Positions 21,298 to 28,211 of a stretch of 64,000 nt of DNA are shown here, in pieces (within the stretch, counting starts at the first letter, position 1; each line of letters begins with the position of its first letter). The notes beneath the pieces are model-generated. The model was not told the DNA's origin. It searched no databases and saw only the letters and a program-made list of their open reading frames with translations. Origin of the DNA: Cladopsammia gracilis (Eukaryota > Cnidaria > Anthozoa > Scleractinia > Dendrophylliidae); NCBI GenBank assembly GCA_022457155.1, contig JAJGOT010000207.1, positions 1,004,501-1,068,500 on the forward strand, read 5' to 3'. The position numbers were made by a program, and so were the translations under genes.

Positions 21298-22266
21298 CCA
21301 TTCCAGTTTAATTCCATGTTTGGATACAGAAAATATCATGGTTGCCCGACGGCACTCCTTGCACTCACTGAACAGTGGAAGGAAGATCTTGATAAACATA
21401 ACATTATCGGCACAATAGCCATTGATTTAAGCAAGGCCTTTGACTGTCTATCACATGACTTAATTCTAGAAAAACTCAAATTCTATGGCTTAAGTGATCA
21501 CGCTCTATCTTTAATGCGAAGCTATCTCTCTTTTCGCCATCAAAGAGTGAAGCTTGGTACGGCATTCTCCACGTGGGAAGAGGTGTTAAGGGGAGTCCCT
21601 CAGGGATCTGTCTTGGGACCTACATTGTTTAATATTTTCATAAATGACTTGGCGTATGCAATCACACGATGCAAGATTATCAATTATGCAGATGATACAA
21701 ATATCCATTGTTCCAATAAGAACGTATGTGCTGTTGATGACTATCTAAATAGTTATCTTGGAAACGCAACTACATGGTTTATTCAAAATGGCATGAAACC
21801 AAACCCGGAAAAGTATCAGGCTATGGTCCTCGGCAGAACAAAAGATAAGCTACTTTTTAAATCAGATGATATTGATATCAGAACCACAGAAAAGACTAAC
21901 CTCTTGGGGGTTGTACTCGACAGTAAGCTGAAATTTGACGATCATATTTCGTGCATTTGTCGCAAAGTGAGTGCTCAAATAAACGCCCTTAACAGACTGA
22001 AAAACATTTTACCACTTAAAACCAAGGAATCGTTATATCGTTCGTTTATACTGCTATATTTTTATTACTGCAACCAAGTTTGGCACCACTACGGAAAAAG
22101 AAACACTACTAAAATAGAAAAAGTCAACAAAAGGGCGCTGAGGTATGTCTATAACGATAAACATGCATCTTATCAGCATCTCTTGGAAAGGATAAGACTA
22201 CCCTCCATGGAATCTCGAAGAATTCAAGACACGTTATTGACAATACACAATAGTATTAATGATTCA
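21298..22266 (+). pseudogene. 5'-truncated LINE reverse transcriptase fused to viral ORF
   Basis: An open frame that starts inside a LINE reverse transcriptase: FGYRKYHGCPTALLALTEQW, IIGTIAIDLSKAFDCLSHDL, GVPQGSVLGPTLFNIFINDL, INYADDTNIHC (catalytic YADD) and LLGVVLDSKLKFDDHI, down to SRRIQDTLLTIHNSINDS. The fingers N-terminus and the endonuclease are missing. The frame does not stop where the LINE homology fades but continues in frame into a 73-residue tail of different character ending at 22,488. It sits between the broken Gypsy integrase and the provirus, so it marks a rearrangement. Confidence 0.8.
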
Positions 22267-22488
22267 CTTGTAGACGGTCAAGATACGGACATAATTTATT
22301 CCTTCTCAACCAGTGTTCTCCAACCTAGTTATTCATTCACCTTAGAACCCCGGAGAATCACCTATAATCCTGTGAATAAGAATACGATTTCTAGTATAAG
22401 GATTTATATCACCGATGAAAAAAGAAGATTAGTTGACCTGAATGGGGCAGATACATCATTTTCACTAATCCTGAAAAGTTTAGAATAA
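22267..22488 (+). pseudogene. Penton-like (minor capsid) C-terminal fragment
   Basis: The last 73 residues of the chimeric frame (IIYSFSTSVLQPSYSF, NTISSIRIYITDEKRRLVDL, NGADTSFSLIL) are unlike any LINE C-terminus. They match the pattern I associate with the C-terminal end of Polinton/adintovirus penton-like proteins: beta-rich, then IR-V-I-D, VDLNG, and an alternating hydrophobic end. Position supports this: the next genes are pVI-like, hexon-like and protease. The rest of the capsid gene is lost at the LINE junction. The assignment is by pattern and gene order only. Confidence 0.45.
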
Positions 22489-22490
22489 TA

Positions 22491-22506
22491 TAACATAATA
22501 GTATAA
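22491..22506 (+). promoter_or_regulatory. Virion-class promoter before pVI-like gene
   Basis: TAACATAATA-GTATAA lies directly against the start codon. The first ten bases are identical to those before the hexon-like gene. Confidence 0.6.
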
Positions 22507-22905
22507 ATGAAACCATATGAATTCAAAAGATTTTACCATCCACAACTTGGTAAATTTGTATATCAACACAAAGGGTCTGGGCTTATCGTTGATAATATTT
22601 TCAAACCATTAAAGAGTGTGGCATCAGCTGTTTTTAAGAAATTTGCTAAGCCAATAGCAAAGAAGGCACTAGAATCAGGGATATCGCATGCAGGTAAGCG
22701 ATTGGGTGAGGCAGTATCACAGAAGTCAGGAGACCTAATAATGAAAAGATTGGCAAATTTGAGAAAAGGAGCTGCAAGACAAACGGCAAATGTTCCATCC
22801 TCACCCATTAAACAGCAACAGCAAGATGAAAGTACTGATATGATACTCAATAGATTGATATCAGGATCTGGTGTGAAAAGAAGGCGTAGAGTAAGAGTAG
22901 TATAG
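22507..22905 (+). CDS. pVI-like virion protein with C-terminal protease-cofactor-like peptide
   Basis: 132 residues. A short N-terminal leader ends at HKGS|GLIVDN (residues 21-24, a protease-like Gly site) and is followed by an amphipathic, Lys-rich helical region (IFKPLKSVASAVFKKFAKPI) like the membrane-active helix of adenovirus pVI. The C-terminus contains ISGS|GV (residues 118-123), matching the adenain consensus (M/I/L/N/Q)xGx|G; cutting there would release GVKRRRRVRVV, exactly 11 residues, basic, beginning GV. Adenovirus pVI likewise releases an 11-residue basic C-terminal peptide that activates the protease. The gene directly precedes the hexon-like gene, as in adenovirus. Role inferred: endosome disruption/core cementing and protease activation. 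It could instead be a pX-like core protein. Confidence 0.7.
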   Translation: MKPYEFKRFYHPQLGKFVYQHKGSGLIVDNIFKPLKSVASAVFKKFAKPIAKKALESGISHAGKRLGEAVSQKSGDLIMKRLANLRKGAARQTANVPSSPIKQQQQDESTDMILNRLISGSGVKRRRRVRVV

Positions 22906-22910
22906 AATCA

Positions 22911-22927
22911 ATAAAATGATTGAAAAC
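22911..22927 (+). terminator. Small hairpin after pVI-like gene
   Basis: AATCA-ATAAAA-TGATT folds into a short hairpin 5-6 nt after the stop codon and includes an AATAAA polyadenylation hexamer in its loop region. Confidence 0.35.
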
Positions 22928-22970
22928 ATCTATATATTACAAAATTATGGTATATAATTGTAAAATTATC

Positions 22971-22985
22971 TAACATAATAATATA
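22971..22985 (+). promoter_or_regulatory. Virion-class promoter before hexon-like gene
   Basis: TAACATAATA-ATATA abuts the ATG, repeating the decamer at 22,491-22,500 at nearly the same distance. Confidence 0.6.
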
Positions 22986-24269
22986 ATGTCGTTTAGAACA
23001 AGTGAATATCTGCAAAGATATGAGTTGGTACGATTCCAACTTGATGATGTAATCAGAGCCCCAGCTAACAATCAACACCAAGTGAAAAATGGGTATAAAT
23101 TCACGATCAATGATCGATCGAGTTTCTACGATTGGTATAATGCATATTTTGAAGTTCAATTTCAGCTTCAAAAACTAGCAGATGGAGCAGGCTATGCCCA
23201 AGCTGATAGAATTACAATTATAAATGGATCACATAGTTTAATTGATCATCTTATGATTAAATCTGCAGGTAAAATAGTTTATGATACTGATAATTTGCAT
23301 AAAGTGACTTTCGTAAAAAATTTGTTAGAATACTCTGATGATTTTAGCAGATCAGTAGCTAAAAACAGTTTCTGGTATTTAGATACTGATAATACAACAG
23401 CTAATACTAATACAGGATATGAAGCTAGACGAGTACAAACTCAAGCTGTACAAAACGATGGTAATGGAGGCGCTAAAAACATCAATATTATTATTCCGTT
23501 AAATCGTTTTTCATTTTTTGAAGAACTTGAAGATAAAATGTTAGTACCTATGCAATTACAATTCAACATTGAGCTACAAAATGATGAACTAATTCACATG
23601 GCTAATGGTACTGATGCTGGCAGAATTGTTGTTAATAGGTTTCTGCTTTGGGTTCCAAAATTAACACCAAAAGATTCTCTGTATGATAAATTTGTTAGTT
23701 CATTTTTGAAAGAAACACAATGGAAATATTTAAGGGAGATGTATGAATTGTCAGCTCCTTCACAATCATCAGGATTTTTCCAAATATCAAGTAGTATTGA
23801 TAATGTTCAACATATTTTTGTTTATTTAAAAAGAACCAACCCACCTAATGATGCAATGGTTGAAGATTCGCCTTATTTAATGGACACTTTTAAATTAAAT
23901 GTAGGAAATAACAACTCATCATTACTAAATTGCAGATTAGAGTATGGTAACGGAGTCTTTTATCCAGAAACTGAGTATGATTCGGAATCAAAAGTAAGAA
24001 TATTTAATGATTTAATGTCATACGGTTTTAGGAAAAACGACTATAATAGTGGAACTCAATTGAATTTAGCAAATTACAATTCTCTATATGGATTAATTTA
24101 TTTTGATCTTACATATCAAACTGAAAAAGTAACAAGAGATCCAAAACAGCTTATATTTCGATATAGATTAACAGCTAACCCAGCTGCAAATTTTAATGTA
24201 CATGCTATAGTTTTGTATAAGGAAGAAGTTGTTATTGATAAGGTTGGTAATGAATTGGTTATAGTGTAA
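22986..24269 (+). CDS. Probable hexon-like (double jelly-roll) major capsid protein
   Basis: 427 residues, rich in Asn/Phe/Tyr and predicted beta-strand, with one or two Cys and no signal peptide. Recognisable blocks are SFRTSEYLQRYELVRFQLDD at the N-terminus, FFEELEDKMLVPMQLQFNIE near residue 178, and YGNGVFYPETEYDSESK, YGFRKNDYNSGTQLNLANYN and NELVIV at the end. I know this pattern from capsid genes of cnidarian Polinton/adintovirus elements. It lies between pVI-like and protease genes, the hexon position in adenovirus. It is shorter than adenovirus hexon, as usual for this group. A TATA-type virion promoter abuts the ATG. The fold assignment is inference. Confidence 0.65.
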   Translation: MSFRTSEYLQRYELVRFQLDDVIRAPANNQHQVKNGYKFTINDRSSFYDWYNAYFEVQFQLQKLADGAGYAQADRITIINGSHSLIDHLMIKSAGKIVYDTDNLHKVTFVKNLLEYSDDFSRSVAKNSFWYLDTDNTTANTNTGYEARRVQTQAVQNDGNGGAKNINIIIPLNRFSFFEELEDKMLVPMQLQFNIELQNDELIHMANGTDAGRIVVNRFLLWVPKLTPKDSLYDKFVSSFLKETQWKYLREMYELSAPSQSSGFFQISSSIDNVQHIFVYLKRTNPPNDAMVEDSPYLMDTFKLNVGNNNSSLLNCRLEYGNGVFYPETEYDSESKVRIFNDLMSYGFRKNDYNSGTQLNLANYNSLYGLIYFDLTYQTEKVTRDPKQLIFRYRLTANPAANFNVHAIVLYKEEVVIDKVGNELVIV

Positions 24270-24335
24270 AAAGTAATAAATTACTAATCAAATAATATCA
24301 TTATTTCATATATGTTTTATAACCAGAAAATTATA

Positions 24336-24357
24336 TAACATATATTATATACAACAA
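24336..24357 (+). promoter_or_regulatory. Virion-class promoter before core-protease gene
   Basis: TAACATATATTATATACAACAA precedes the ATG. It shares TAACATA plus TATA with the other virion promoters but has a slightly longer spacer. Confidence 0.5.
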
Positions 24358-25644
24358 ATGACTCAACTTTATGAGATTAATGTGAAATTGTCTGACAATC
24401 AAAAGAAAAATCTTAGCAATGCTTTCCATGAAAGGGAAACGATCGTTCTAAGACTTACGAAGGACTCTCTTCGTGGTAATGATACTCTACATGTCCCGGC
24501 AATGGTGAAAAAAAGGTTGGAGAAAAATCGACTATTGAATAAGGGTATGGACATTAAGCTTGTGAAAACAAATATTAGAAAACAAGTCGGTGGAAGTTTG
24601 TTAACTACTATTCTAACCCTTGGACGTGCAGCTTTACCAACTATTGGTAAAACCCTTGGTCTTTCAGCTCTTGCTGGTTTGGCTTCAGAAGGTGCTAGTC
24701 AGGTTGTTAAAGCTATATCTGGAAAAGGCATACAGTCTGGTGGTTTTCTCATACCACAAGAAAAAATCAATAAGCTGATAGAATATAAGCATCTTTTATC
24801 GACGAAACAAAAACAGGATATATTGAATGCCCTTCAATCAGGTTCGGGTGTTCATATCACACCAACAAAAACACAATCAGGAGGATTTTTAGGCACTCTG
24901 TTGGCAAGCATTGGTGTTCCATTACTCCTAAATGCTCTAACTGGTAAAACTGGTAGTGGTGCTCCTAGACTCGGAACTAGTAAGAAAAAAGCTGGTAGAG
25001 GAGCTCCAAGACTAGGCATATACAGACAACCACCTCCATTTTATGGGAGTTGGCCTGATAATACGATTGGTATGGGGATTAAAAAAAAAACAACCAAAAA
25101 AAAAGACAACAAAAAGAGGCGAAGGCTTGCTATTAGGGAAAAACAGCCCATTCAATGGCATCCCACTACTAGGGGCAATACTGTAAAACCGAAATTCCAC
25201 AAAGACATCCCGTTAAGTAATCATGATCTAATAAAATGGTGCAGATATTTAAACATTCCAATCAGTGATGTTCTGTCAAGGGATGAAAGAGTTCCACATA
25301 ATCATAGCCAAGCATTATTTATTTACAATCTGGAACCTAGTTATATGGCAGGATCTCATTGGGTTACAACTTATGTAAAAGACAACGTGATAAATTATTT
25401 TGACAGTTTTGGTATGCCTCCATTTCAAGAGATCGTAAATCATGCAAAAAGAAAGAATTTAACTCTGTTACATCAAAATAATCAAATCCAAAACATAAAA
25501 ACGTCTACATGTGGCTACTTCTGTTTATACTTTCTGAACGAAATGAATAAGGGGAATTCGTATTATAATTTATTGCAAGTATTTGACATATATGATACAA
25601 TGAAGAATGAGATATTCCTCGAACATTATTTCAGAAATATCTAA
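24358..25644 (+). CDS. Core/membrane protein fused to adenain-type cysteine protease
   Basis: 428 residues. Residues 1-75 are a charged N-domain. Residues 80-120 and 177-195 are hydrophobic Gly/Ala/Leu segments (GGSLLTTILTLGRAALPTIG, GGFLGTLLASIGVPLLL). Then come two GAPRLG repeats and a basic tract (KKKTTKKKDNKKRRR, about 242-256). Residues about 285-428 are an adenain-like protease with His334 (AGSHWV), Asp349 (INYFDSFG), a Gln-rich oxyanion region and nucleophile Cys385 (STCGYFCLYF). Four adenain-type sites lie in the N-half: QVGG|S, QSGG|F, QSGS|G, QSGG|F (after residues 79, 129, 163, 176). So the protease is born attached to a substrate-like core protein. In adenoviruses these are separate genes. 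It processes virion precursors during maturation. Confidence 0.8.
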   Translation: MTQLYEINVKLSDNQKKNLSNAFHERETIVLRLTKDSLRGNDTLHVPAMVKKRLEKNRLLNKGMDIKLVKTNIRKQVGGSLLTTILTLGRAALPTIGKTLGLSALAGLASEGASQVVKAISGKGIQSGGFLIPQEKINKLIEYKHLLSTKQKQDILNALQSGSGVHITPTKTQSGGFLGTLLASIGVPLLLNALTGKTGSGAPRLGTSKKKAGRGAPRLGIYRQPPPFYGSWPDNTIGMGIKKKTTKKKDNKKRRRLAIREKQPIQWHPTTRGNTVKPKFHKDIPLSNHDLIKWCRYLNIPISDVLSRDERVPHNHSQALFIYNLEPSYMAGSHWVTTYVKDNVINYFDSFGMPPFQEIVNHAKRKNLTLLHQNNQIQNIKTSTCGYFCLYFLNEMNKGNSYYNLLQVFDIYDTMKNEIFLEHYFRNI

Positions 25645-25656
25645 CTTATATATATA
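25642..25656 (+). promoter_or_regulatory. TATA promoter before the Cys-rich/PLA2/integrase cassette
   Basis: TAACTTATATATATA abuts the ATG at 25,657. It keeps the TAAC start of the virion class. No comparable motif precedes the PLA2 or integrase frames downstream. Confidence 0.5.
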
Positions 25657-25815
25657 ATGGTAAAATCATATTGTGTTAGACAGAAGAAAGTCACTGAATG
25701 TGTTCCAGGAAGCGAACGATATGTGAAAACTAAAAATGGTCGAACTATGTTGAAATGCACTTGCGCTGAATGTGGTATAACAAAGACCAAATTTGTTAAA
25801 AATAAGGGAAACTAA
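25657..25815 (+). CDS. 52-aa Cys-rich protein (DUF5679-like), first frame of frameshift cassette
   Basis: Short ORF with VKSYCVRQKKVTECVPG, TKNGR and LKCTCAECGITKTKFV. The paired Cys and the NGR turn resemble small DUF5679-type zinc-ribbon proteins of viruses and phages, although the first Cys pair is CxxQ. It starts right after a TATA motif. Its last codons AAG GGA AAC TAA hold the slippery heptamer G GGA AAC in register, so it can end here (52 aa) or continue in the -1 frame into the PLA2 ORF. Function unknown; the position suggests a virion or DNA-binding peptide. Confidence 0.65.
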   Translation: MVKSYCVRQKKVTECVPGSERYVKTKNGRTMLKCTCAECGITKTKFVKNKGN

Positions 25816-25840
25816 AAGGCCCGTCTGAAGGGGCGGGCTT
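25806..25840 (+). promoter_or_regulatory. Candidate -1 ribosomal frameshift signal 1 (GGGAAAC plus hairpin)
   Basis: The heptamer G GGA AAC (25,806-25,812) is phased as X XXY YYZ in the 52-aa frame and is followed immediately by TAA. After a 4-nt spacer, bases 25,817-25,826 pair continuously with 25,831-25,840 (AGGCCCGTCT against GGGGCGGGCTT, three G-U pairs) over a GAAG tetraloop, a 10-bp stem. The -1 frame beyond is open for 206 codons and encodes the PLA2 protein. All textbook parts of a -1 signal are present. A simple indel is the alternative. Confidence 0.7.
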
Positions 25841-26432
25841 ATTTGATATTGAAGGAAGTCACAGTCTTGGAGAGATAGCTATGAAAGCCGGTATGAAAGG
25901 TCTTTACAATTTAGGACGTGTAGGGGTGTCAAAGGCAATAAAATCAGACTTTGCTAAACAAAAGATCAAAGGTATGGCTAACAAATATCTGGATCAAGCT
26001 TTGGATAGTATTACATCAGATTTATCAAAGAAAATAGATCCTTTACACAAAGGCGGTGCTATTGATATACATAAGGCCATTGGGAAGCTTCCGAAACCAA
26101 AAGGAGGGTGGACATTACCCGGTCATAAATATACTGGGCCTTATAATGATTTAGAGAGTCAAGTGAAATATGACCCAACAACTGGCCAAATATTAGAAAT
26201 ATATGACCAACCTACAGGAAGAACGGATGCCATTGCCATGCAGCATGATGTTGATTATAGTGTTTGTAAAGACGACAGAAAATGTAAGAATAGAGCAGAC
26301 CGAAAAATGGTTAAATCTTTAGACAACGTACCGTATAATGAAAGACAATGGGGACATTGGTTGGCTAGAAACACGATTGATATAAAACAGAAATTAGGTC
26401 TTGGTGTTAAAAAAAGGAAGCCAAAAAACTGA
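25812..26432 (+). CDS. Phospholipase A2-domain virion protein (parvovirus VP1-like PLA2)
   Basis: An open frame of 206 codons reached by -1 shift at 25,812, or 183 residues from the first ATG at 25,881, which has no promoter motif. It has an N-terminal helical, Gly/Lys-rich part, then KGGWTLPGHKYTGPYNDL and DAIAMQHDVDYSVCK. YTGPYN (84-89 from the ATG) matches the Ca-binding loop, and His122-Asp123 followed by D-Y matches the catalytic HDxxY core of viral PLA2 domains; KNRADRKMVKSL follows as the usual helix. Such domains breach endosomal membranes during entry. The frame ends CCA AAA AAC TGA, a second slippery heptamer leading into integrase. Confidence 0.75.
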   Translation, partial: LKGPSEGAGLFDIEGSHSLGEIAMKAGMKGLYNLGRVGVSKAIKSDFAKQKIKGMANKYLDQALDSITSDLSKKIDPLHKGGAIDIHKAIGKLPKPKGGWTLPGHKYTGPYNDLESQVKYDPTTGQILEIYDQPTGRTDAIAMQHDVDYSVCKDDRKCKNRADRKMVKSLDNVPYNERQWGHWLARNTIDIKQKLGLGVKKRKPKN

Positions 26433-26474
26433 AAGCGGCGTTGAATAAAAATGATTGGGCTCAACAATTAGCCG
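26423..26474 (+). promoter_or_regulatory. Candidate -1 ribosomal frameshift signal 2 (AAAAAAC plus stem)
   Basis: A AAA AAC (26,423-26,429) is phased as X XXY YYZ in the PLA2 frame, and the stop TGA follows directly. After a 6-nt spacer, CGGC (26,436-26,439) pairs with GCCG (26,471-26,474) and GTTGA (26,440-26,444) with TCAAC (26,461-26,465), leaving a 5-nt bulge. The -1 frame is integrase, which has no usable ATG of its own. The stem is weaker than in signal 1. Confidence 0.6.
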
Positions 26475-27391
26475 ATGAATTACATAAGCCAATCAAACGA
26501 AAATTTAAAACAAGAAGAGTTATTGTTAATGGAATAGATGATATTTGGAGCGCTGACCTTGTAGAAATGCAGAAGTTTTCCAAATGGAATAAAGGTTATA
26601 GATATTTGTTAAACATCATTGATGTGTTTTCGAAATTTGCTTGGAGCATCCCTATTAAAAATAAAACAGGTAATACAATTACTGAATCATTTGATGATAT
26701 TATTAAAAAATCCAAACGGAAACCTAAATTTATTTGGGTAGACCAAGGGTCTGAATTCTATAATAAAACTTTCAAAGACTGGTTAAAGAAAAATAATATT
26801 GAGATGTATTCTACTTTCAATGAAGGTAAAGCTGTTGTTATTGAGAGATTTAACAGAACATTAAAATCTAAAATGTGGAAACAATTCACAGTTCAAAATA
26901 ATACTGTTTGGCATAATATTTTAGATGATTTGGTTAAAAATTACAACAACACTAAGCACAGTTCAATAAAAATGTCACCGCTTCAAGCATCTAAGAAAAA
27001 GAATGAAGGAACTGTTTATTTCAATCTATATGGTGATATGGAACCATCATCATCAAAAGTAAAATTCAAAGTTGGTGATAAGGTTAGAATTTCAAAGTAT
27101 AAAAGAAAGGTATTTGATAAAGGATATACTCCAAATTGGTCTGAAGAGGTATTTACAGTTGATAAAATCCAATATTCCAATCCAATAATATACAAATTGA
27201 AAGATCTCAATAATGAACCAATAGAAGGGTCATTTTATGAACCTGAATTACAATTAGCAAAACAGGATGTATTTCGAATTGATAAGGTTACCAAAAGAGA
27301 TTATAAGAAAAAACAAGCGTTAGTAAAATGGAAGGGATATAGTGATGATTTTAATAGTTGGATACCGCTAAAAGATGTTAAAAATATATAA
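26429..27391 (+). CDS. Polinton integrase with chromodomain
   Basis: Retroviral-type integrase that inserts the element. Reading from the frameshift codon: LKAALNKNDWAQQLADELHK, then the catalytic core with Asp in IWSADLVEM, Asp in FIWVDQGSEFY and Glu in VVIERFNRTLKSK (33 residues between the last two), an SH3-like C-terminal part (FKVGDKVRISKYKRK), and a chromodomain at the end (VFRIDKVTKRDYKKKQALVK, then WKGYSDDFNSW) that can steer insertion to chromatin marks. The frame is open from 26,411 but the first ATG (26,567) lies after the first catalytic Asp, so a protein started there would be inactive. This supports production by frameshift from the PLA2 ORF. The core is intact. Confidence 0.88.
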   Translation: MKAALNKNDWAQQLADELHKPIKRKFKTRRVIVNGIDDIWSADLVEMQKFSKWNKGYRYLLNIIDVFSKFAWSIPIKNKTGNTITESFDDIIKKSKRKPKFIWVDQGSEFYNKTFKDWLKKNNIEMYSTFNEGKAVVIERFNRTLKSKMWKQFTVQNNTVWHNILDDLVKNYNNTKHSSIKMSPLQASKKKNEGTVYFNLYGDMEPSSSKVKFKVGDKVRISKYKRKVFDKGYTPNWSEEVFTVDKIQYSNPIIYKLKDLNNEPIEGSFYEPELQLAKQDVFRIDKVTKRDYKKKQALVKWKGYSDDFNSWIPLKDVKNI

Positions 27392-27401
27392 TGTTTATAT
27401 A

Positions 27402-27710
27402 ATGAGAGATATTAGTAGACATATCAGAAAAATTGAAAGTCGAATCTATGATTGTGAAGAAGAATTAGTATATCTTCATGACAAAATACGCGATAATGAA
27501 GAGAGGTTGGACATGTTACAACATAAGGAAAAACTATTGAAACTTTATCATAAAAAAATACATGAAATGGATGCAGATATAACATTGAAACAGTTATTAA
27601 AGATTATCTGTGACGAGATAGAAAACGATAATTATGACGAAGATTGTAATATATTGGAACAAACCAAAGTTGATGATATAAAATATCTGAAGCGACAAAA
27701 TTTTGATTAA
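27402..27710 (+). CDS. Small coiled-coil protein, unknown
   Basis: 102 residues from the ATG at 27,402; an in-frame ATG at 27,375 overlaps the integrase end. I prefer 27,402 because TTTATATA directly abuts it, as for other genes here. The protein is almost wholly charged helix (IRKIESRIYDCEEELVYLHD, IRDNEERLDMLQHKEKLLKL), a likely coiled coil, with an acidic end. No family recognised. Its place between integrase and the early-type genes gives no firm function. Confidence 0.6.
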   Translation: MRDISRHIRKIESRIYDCEEELVYLHDKIRDNEERLDMLQHKEKLLKLYHKKIHEMDADITLKQLLKIICDEIENDNYDEDCNILEQTKVDDIKYLKRQNFD

Positions 27711-27735
27711 AGAGTGTTGGTTTTAAAGGGTTAAA

Positions 27736-27768
27736 GAGATGTTGCTATTTACAAGTAGCCCATATCTC
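27736..27768 (+). terminator. Hairpin in spacer after coiled-coil gene
   Basis: GAGAT...ATCTC encloses an inner GCTA-TTTACAAG-TAGC hairpin between the stop at 27,710 and the next promoter. It may end transcription or stabilise the mRNA end. Confidence 0.35.
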
Positions 27769-27827
27769 AGATTTACTCTGTATTCGCTTTTTGTAGCCAA
27801 AAATATCAATGTTTCTGGCCGCATTTA

Positions 27828-27869
27828 AAACGCAACTATTTAAAAGAATATCTATAGGAATAATATATA
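27828..27869 (+). promoter_or_regulatory. Replication-class promoter 1
   Basis: AAACGCA (27,828-27,834), then TTTAAAAGAATATCTATAG, then TAATATATA directly before the ATG at 27,870. The same three blocks in the same order precede PolB. Confidence 0.7.
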
Positions 27870-28091
27870 ATGGAAAAAGAAATAATAAAGAGAGGTAAAG
27901 GACGACCAAGAATTTATAATGATGAAGAAAGAAAAAACCACAAATCAGTCTATATGTTAAATAAAGAATGGTTTTGTGATATATGCAAAAATGATAAAAA
28001 TTACACACTTGCTGGAAAATCTTGCCACATTAAAACAAAAAAGCATATACTAAACTATAGAATGAAACATGCGAATAGTATATATAGATGA
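27870..28091 (+). CDS. AT-hook plus zinc-finger small protein
   Basis: 73 residues. KRGKGRPRIYND near the N-terminus is an AT-hook-like minor-groove binding motif. WFCDICKNDKNYTL followed by SCHIKTKKH has the Cys2-His2 spacing of a U1-type zinc finger. This is probably a DNA- or RNA-binding regulator. It has its own replication-class promoter nearly identical to that of PolB, so the two are probably expressed together. A strong hairpin separates it from PolB. No named family. Confidence 0.65.
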   Translation: MEKEIIKRGKGRPRIYNDEERKNHKSVYMLNKEWFCDICKNDKNYTLAGKSCHIKTKKHILNYRMKHANSIYR

Positions 28092-28111
28092 ATGATCTTT
28101 TCATATTATAG

Positions 28112-28142
28112 TTCGAAGGATCCATGATTGGGATCCTTTGAA
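28112..28142 (+). terminator. 12-bp hairpin between small regulator and PolB
   Basis: TTCGAAGGATCC and GGATCCTTTGAA pair (one G-T) around the loop ATGATTG, 20 nt after the stop. It is an unusually strong fold in an AT-rich spacer and is placed as a transcript end signal. Confidence 0.5.
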
Positions 28143-28157
28143 TTCTTGATAAAGATT

Positions 28158-28211
28158 AAACGCACTTTTATGAGAACATATTTAAAGAATTATCTATAGT
28201 TAATATATAAT
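28158..28211 (+). promoter_or_regulatory. Replication-class promoter 2 (PolB)
   Basis: AAACGCAC (28,158-28,165), TTTAAAGAATTATCTATAG (28,181-28,199), then TAATATATAAT abutting the ATG at 28,212. Compared with promoter 1 there are only small indels between blocks. Confidence 0.7.

Noticed and set aside
25881..25883. ATG as the natural start of the PLA2 protein
   Set aside because: Not excluded, but it lacks the TATA motif seen at other starts, and the frame is open and protein-like back to the slippery site, so I favour frameshift entry.
26441..26443. Integrase start at TTG 26,441
   Set aside because: Not an ATG, no promoter, and the frame with matching sequence extends further upstream; entry by -1 shift explains it better.
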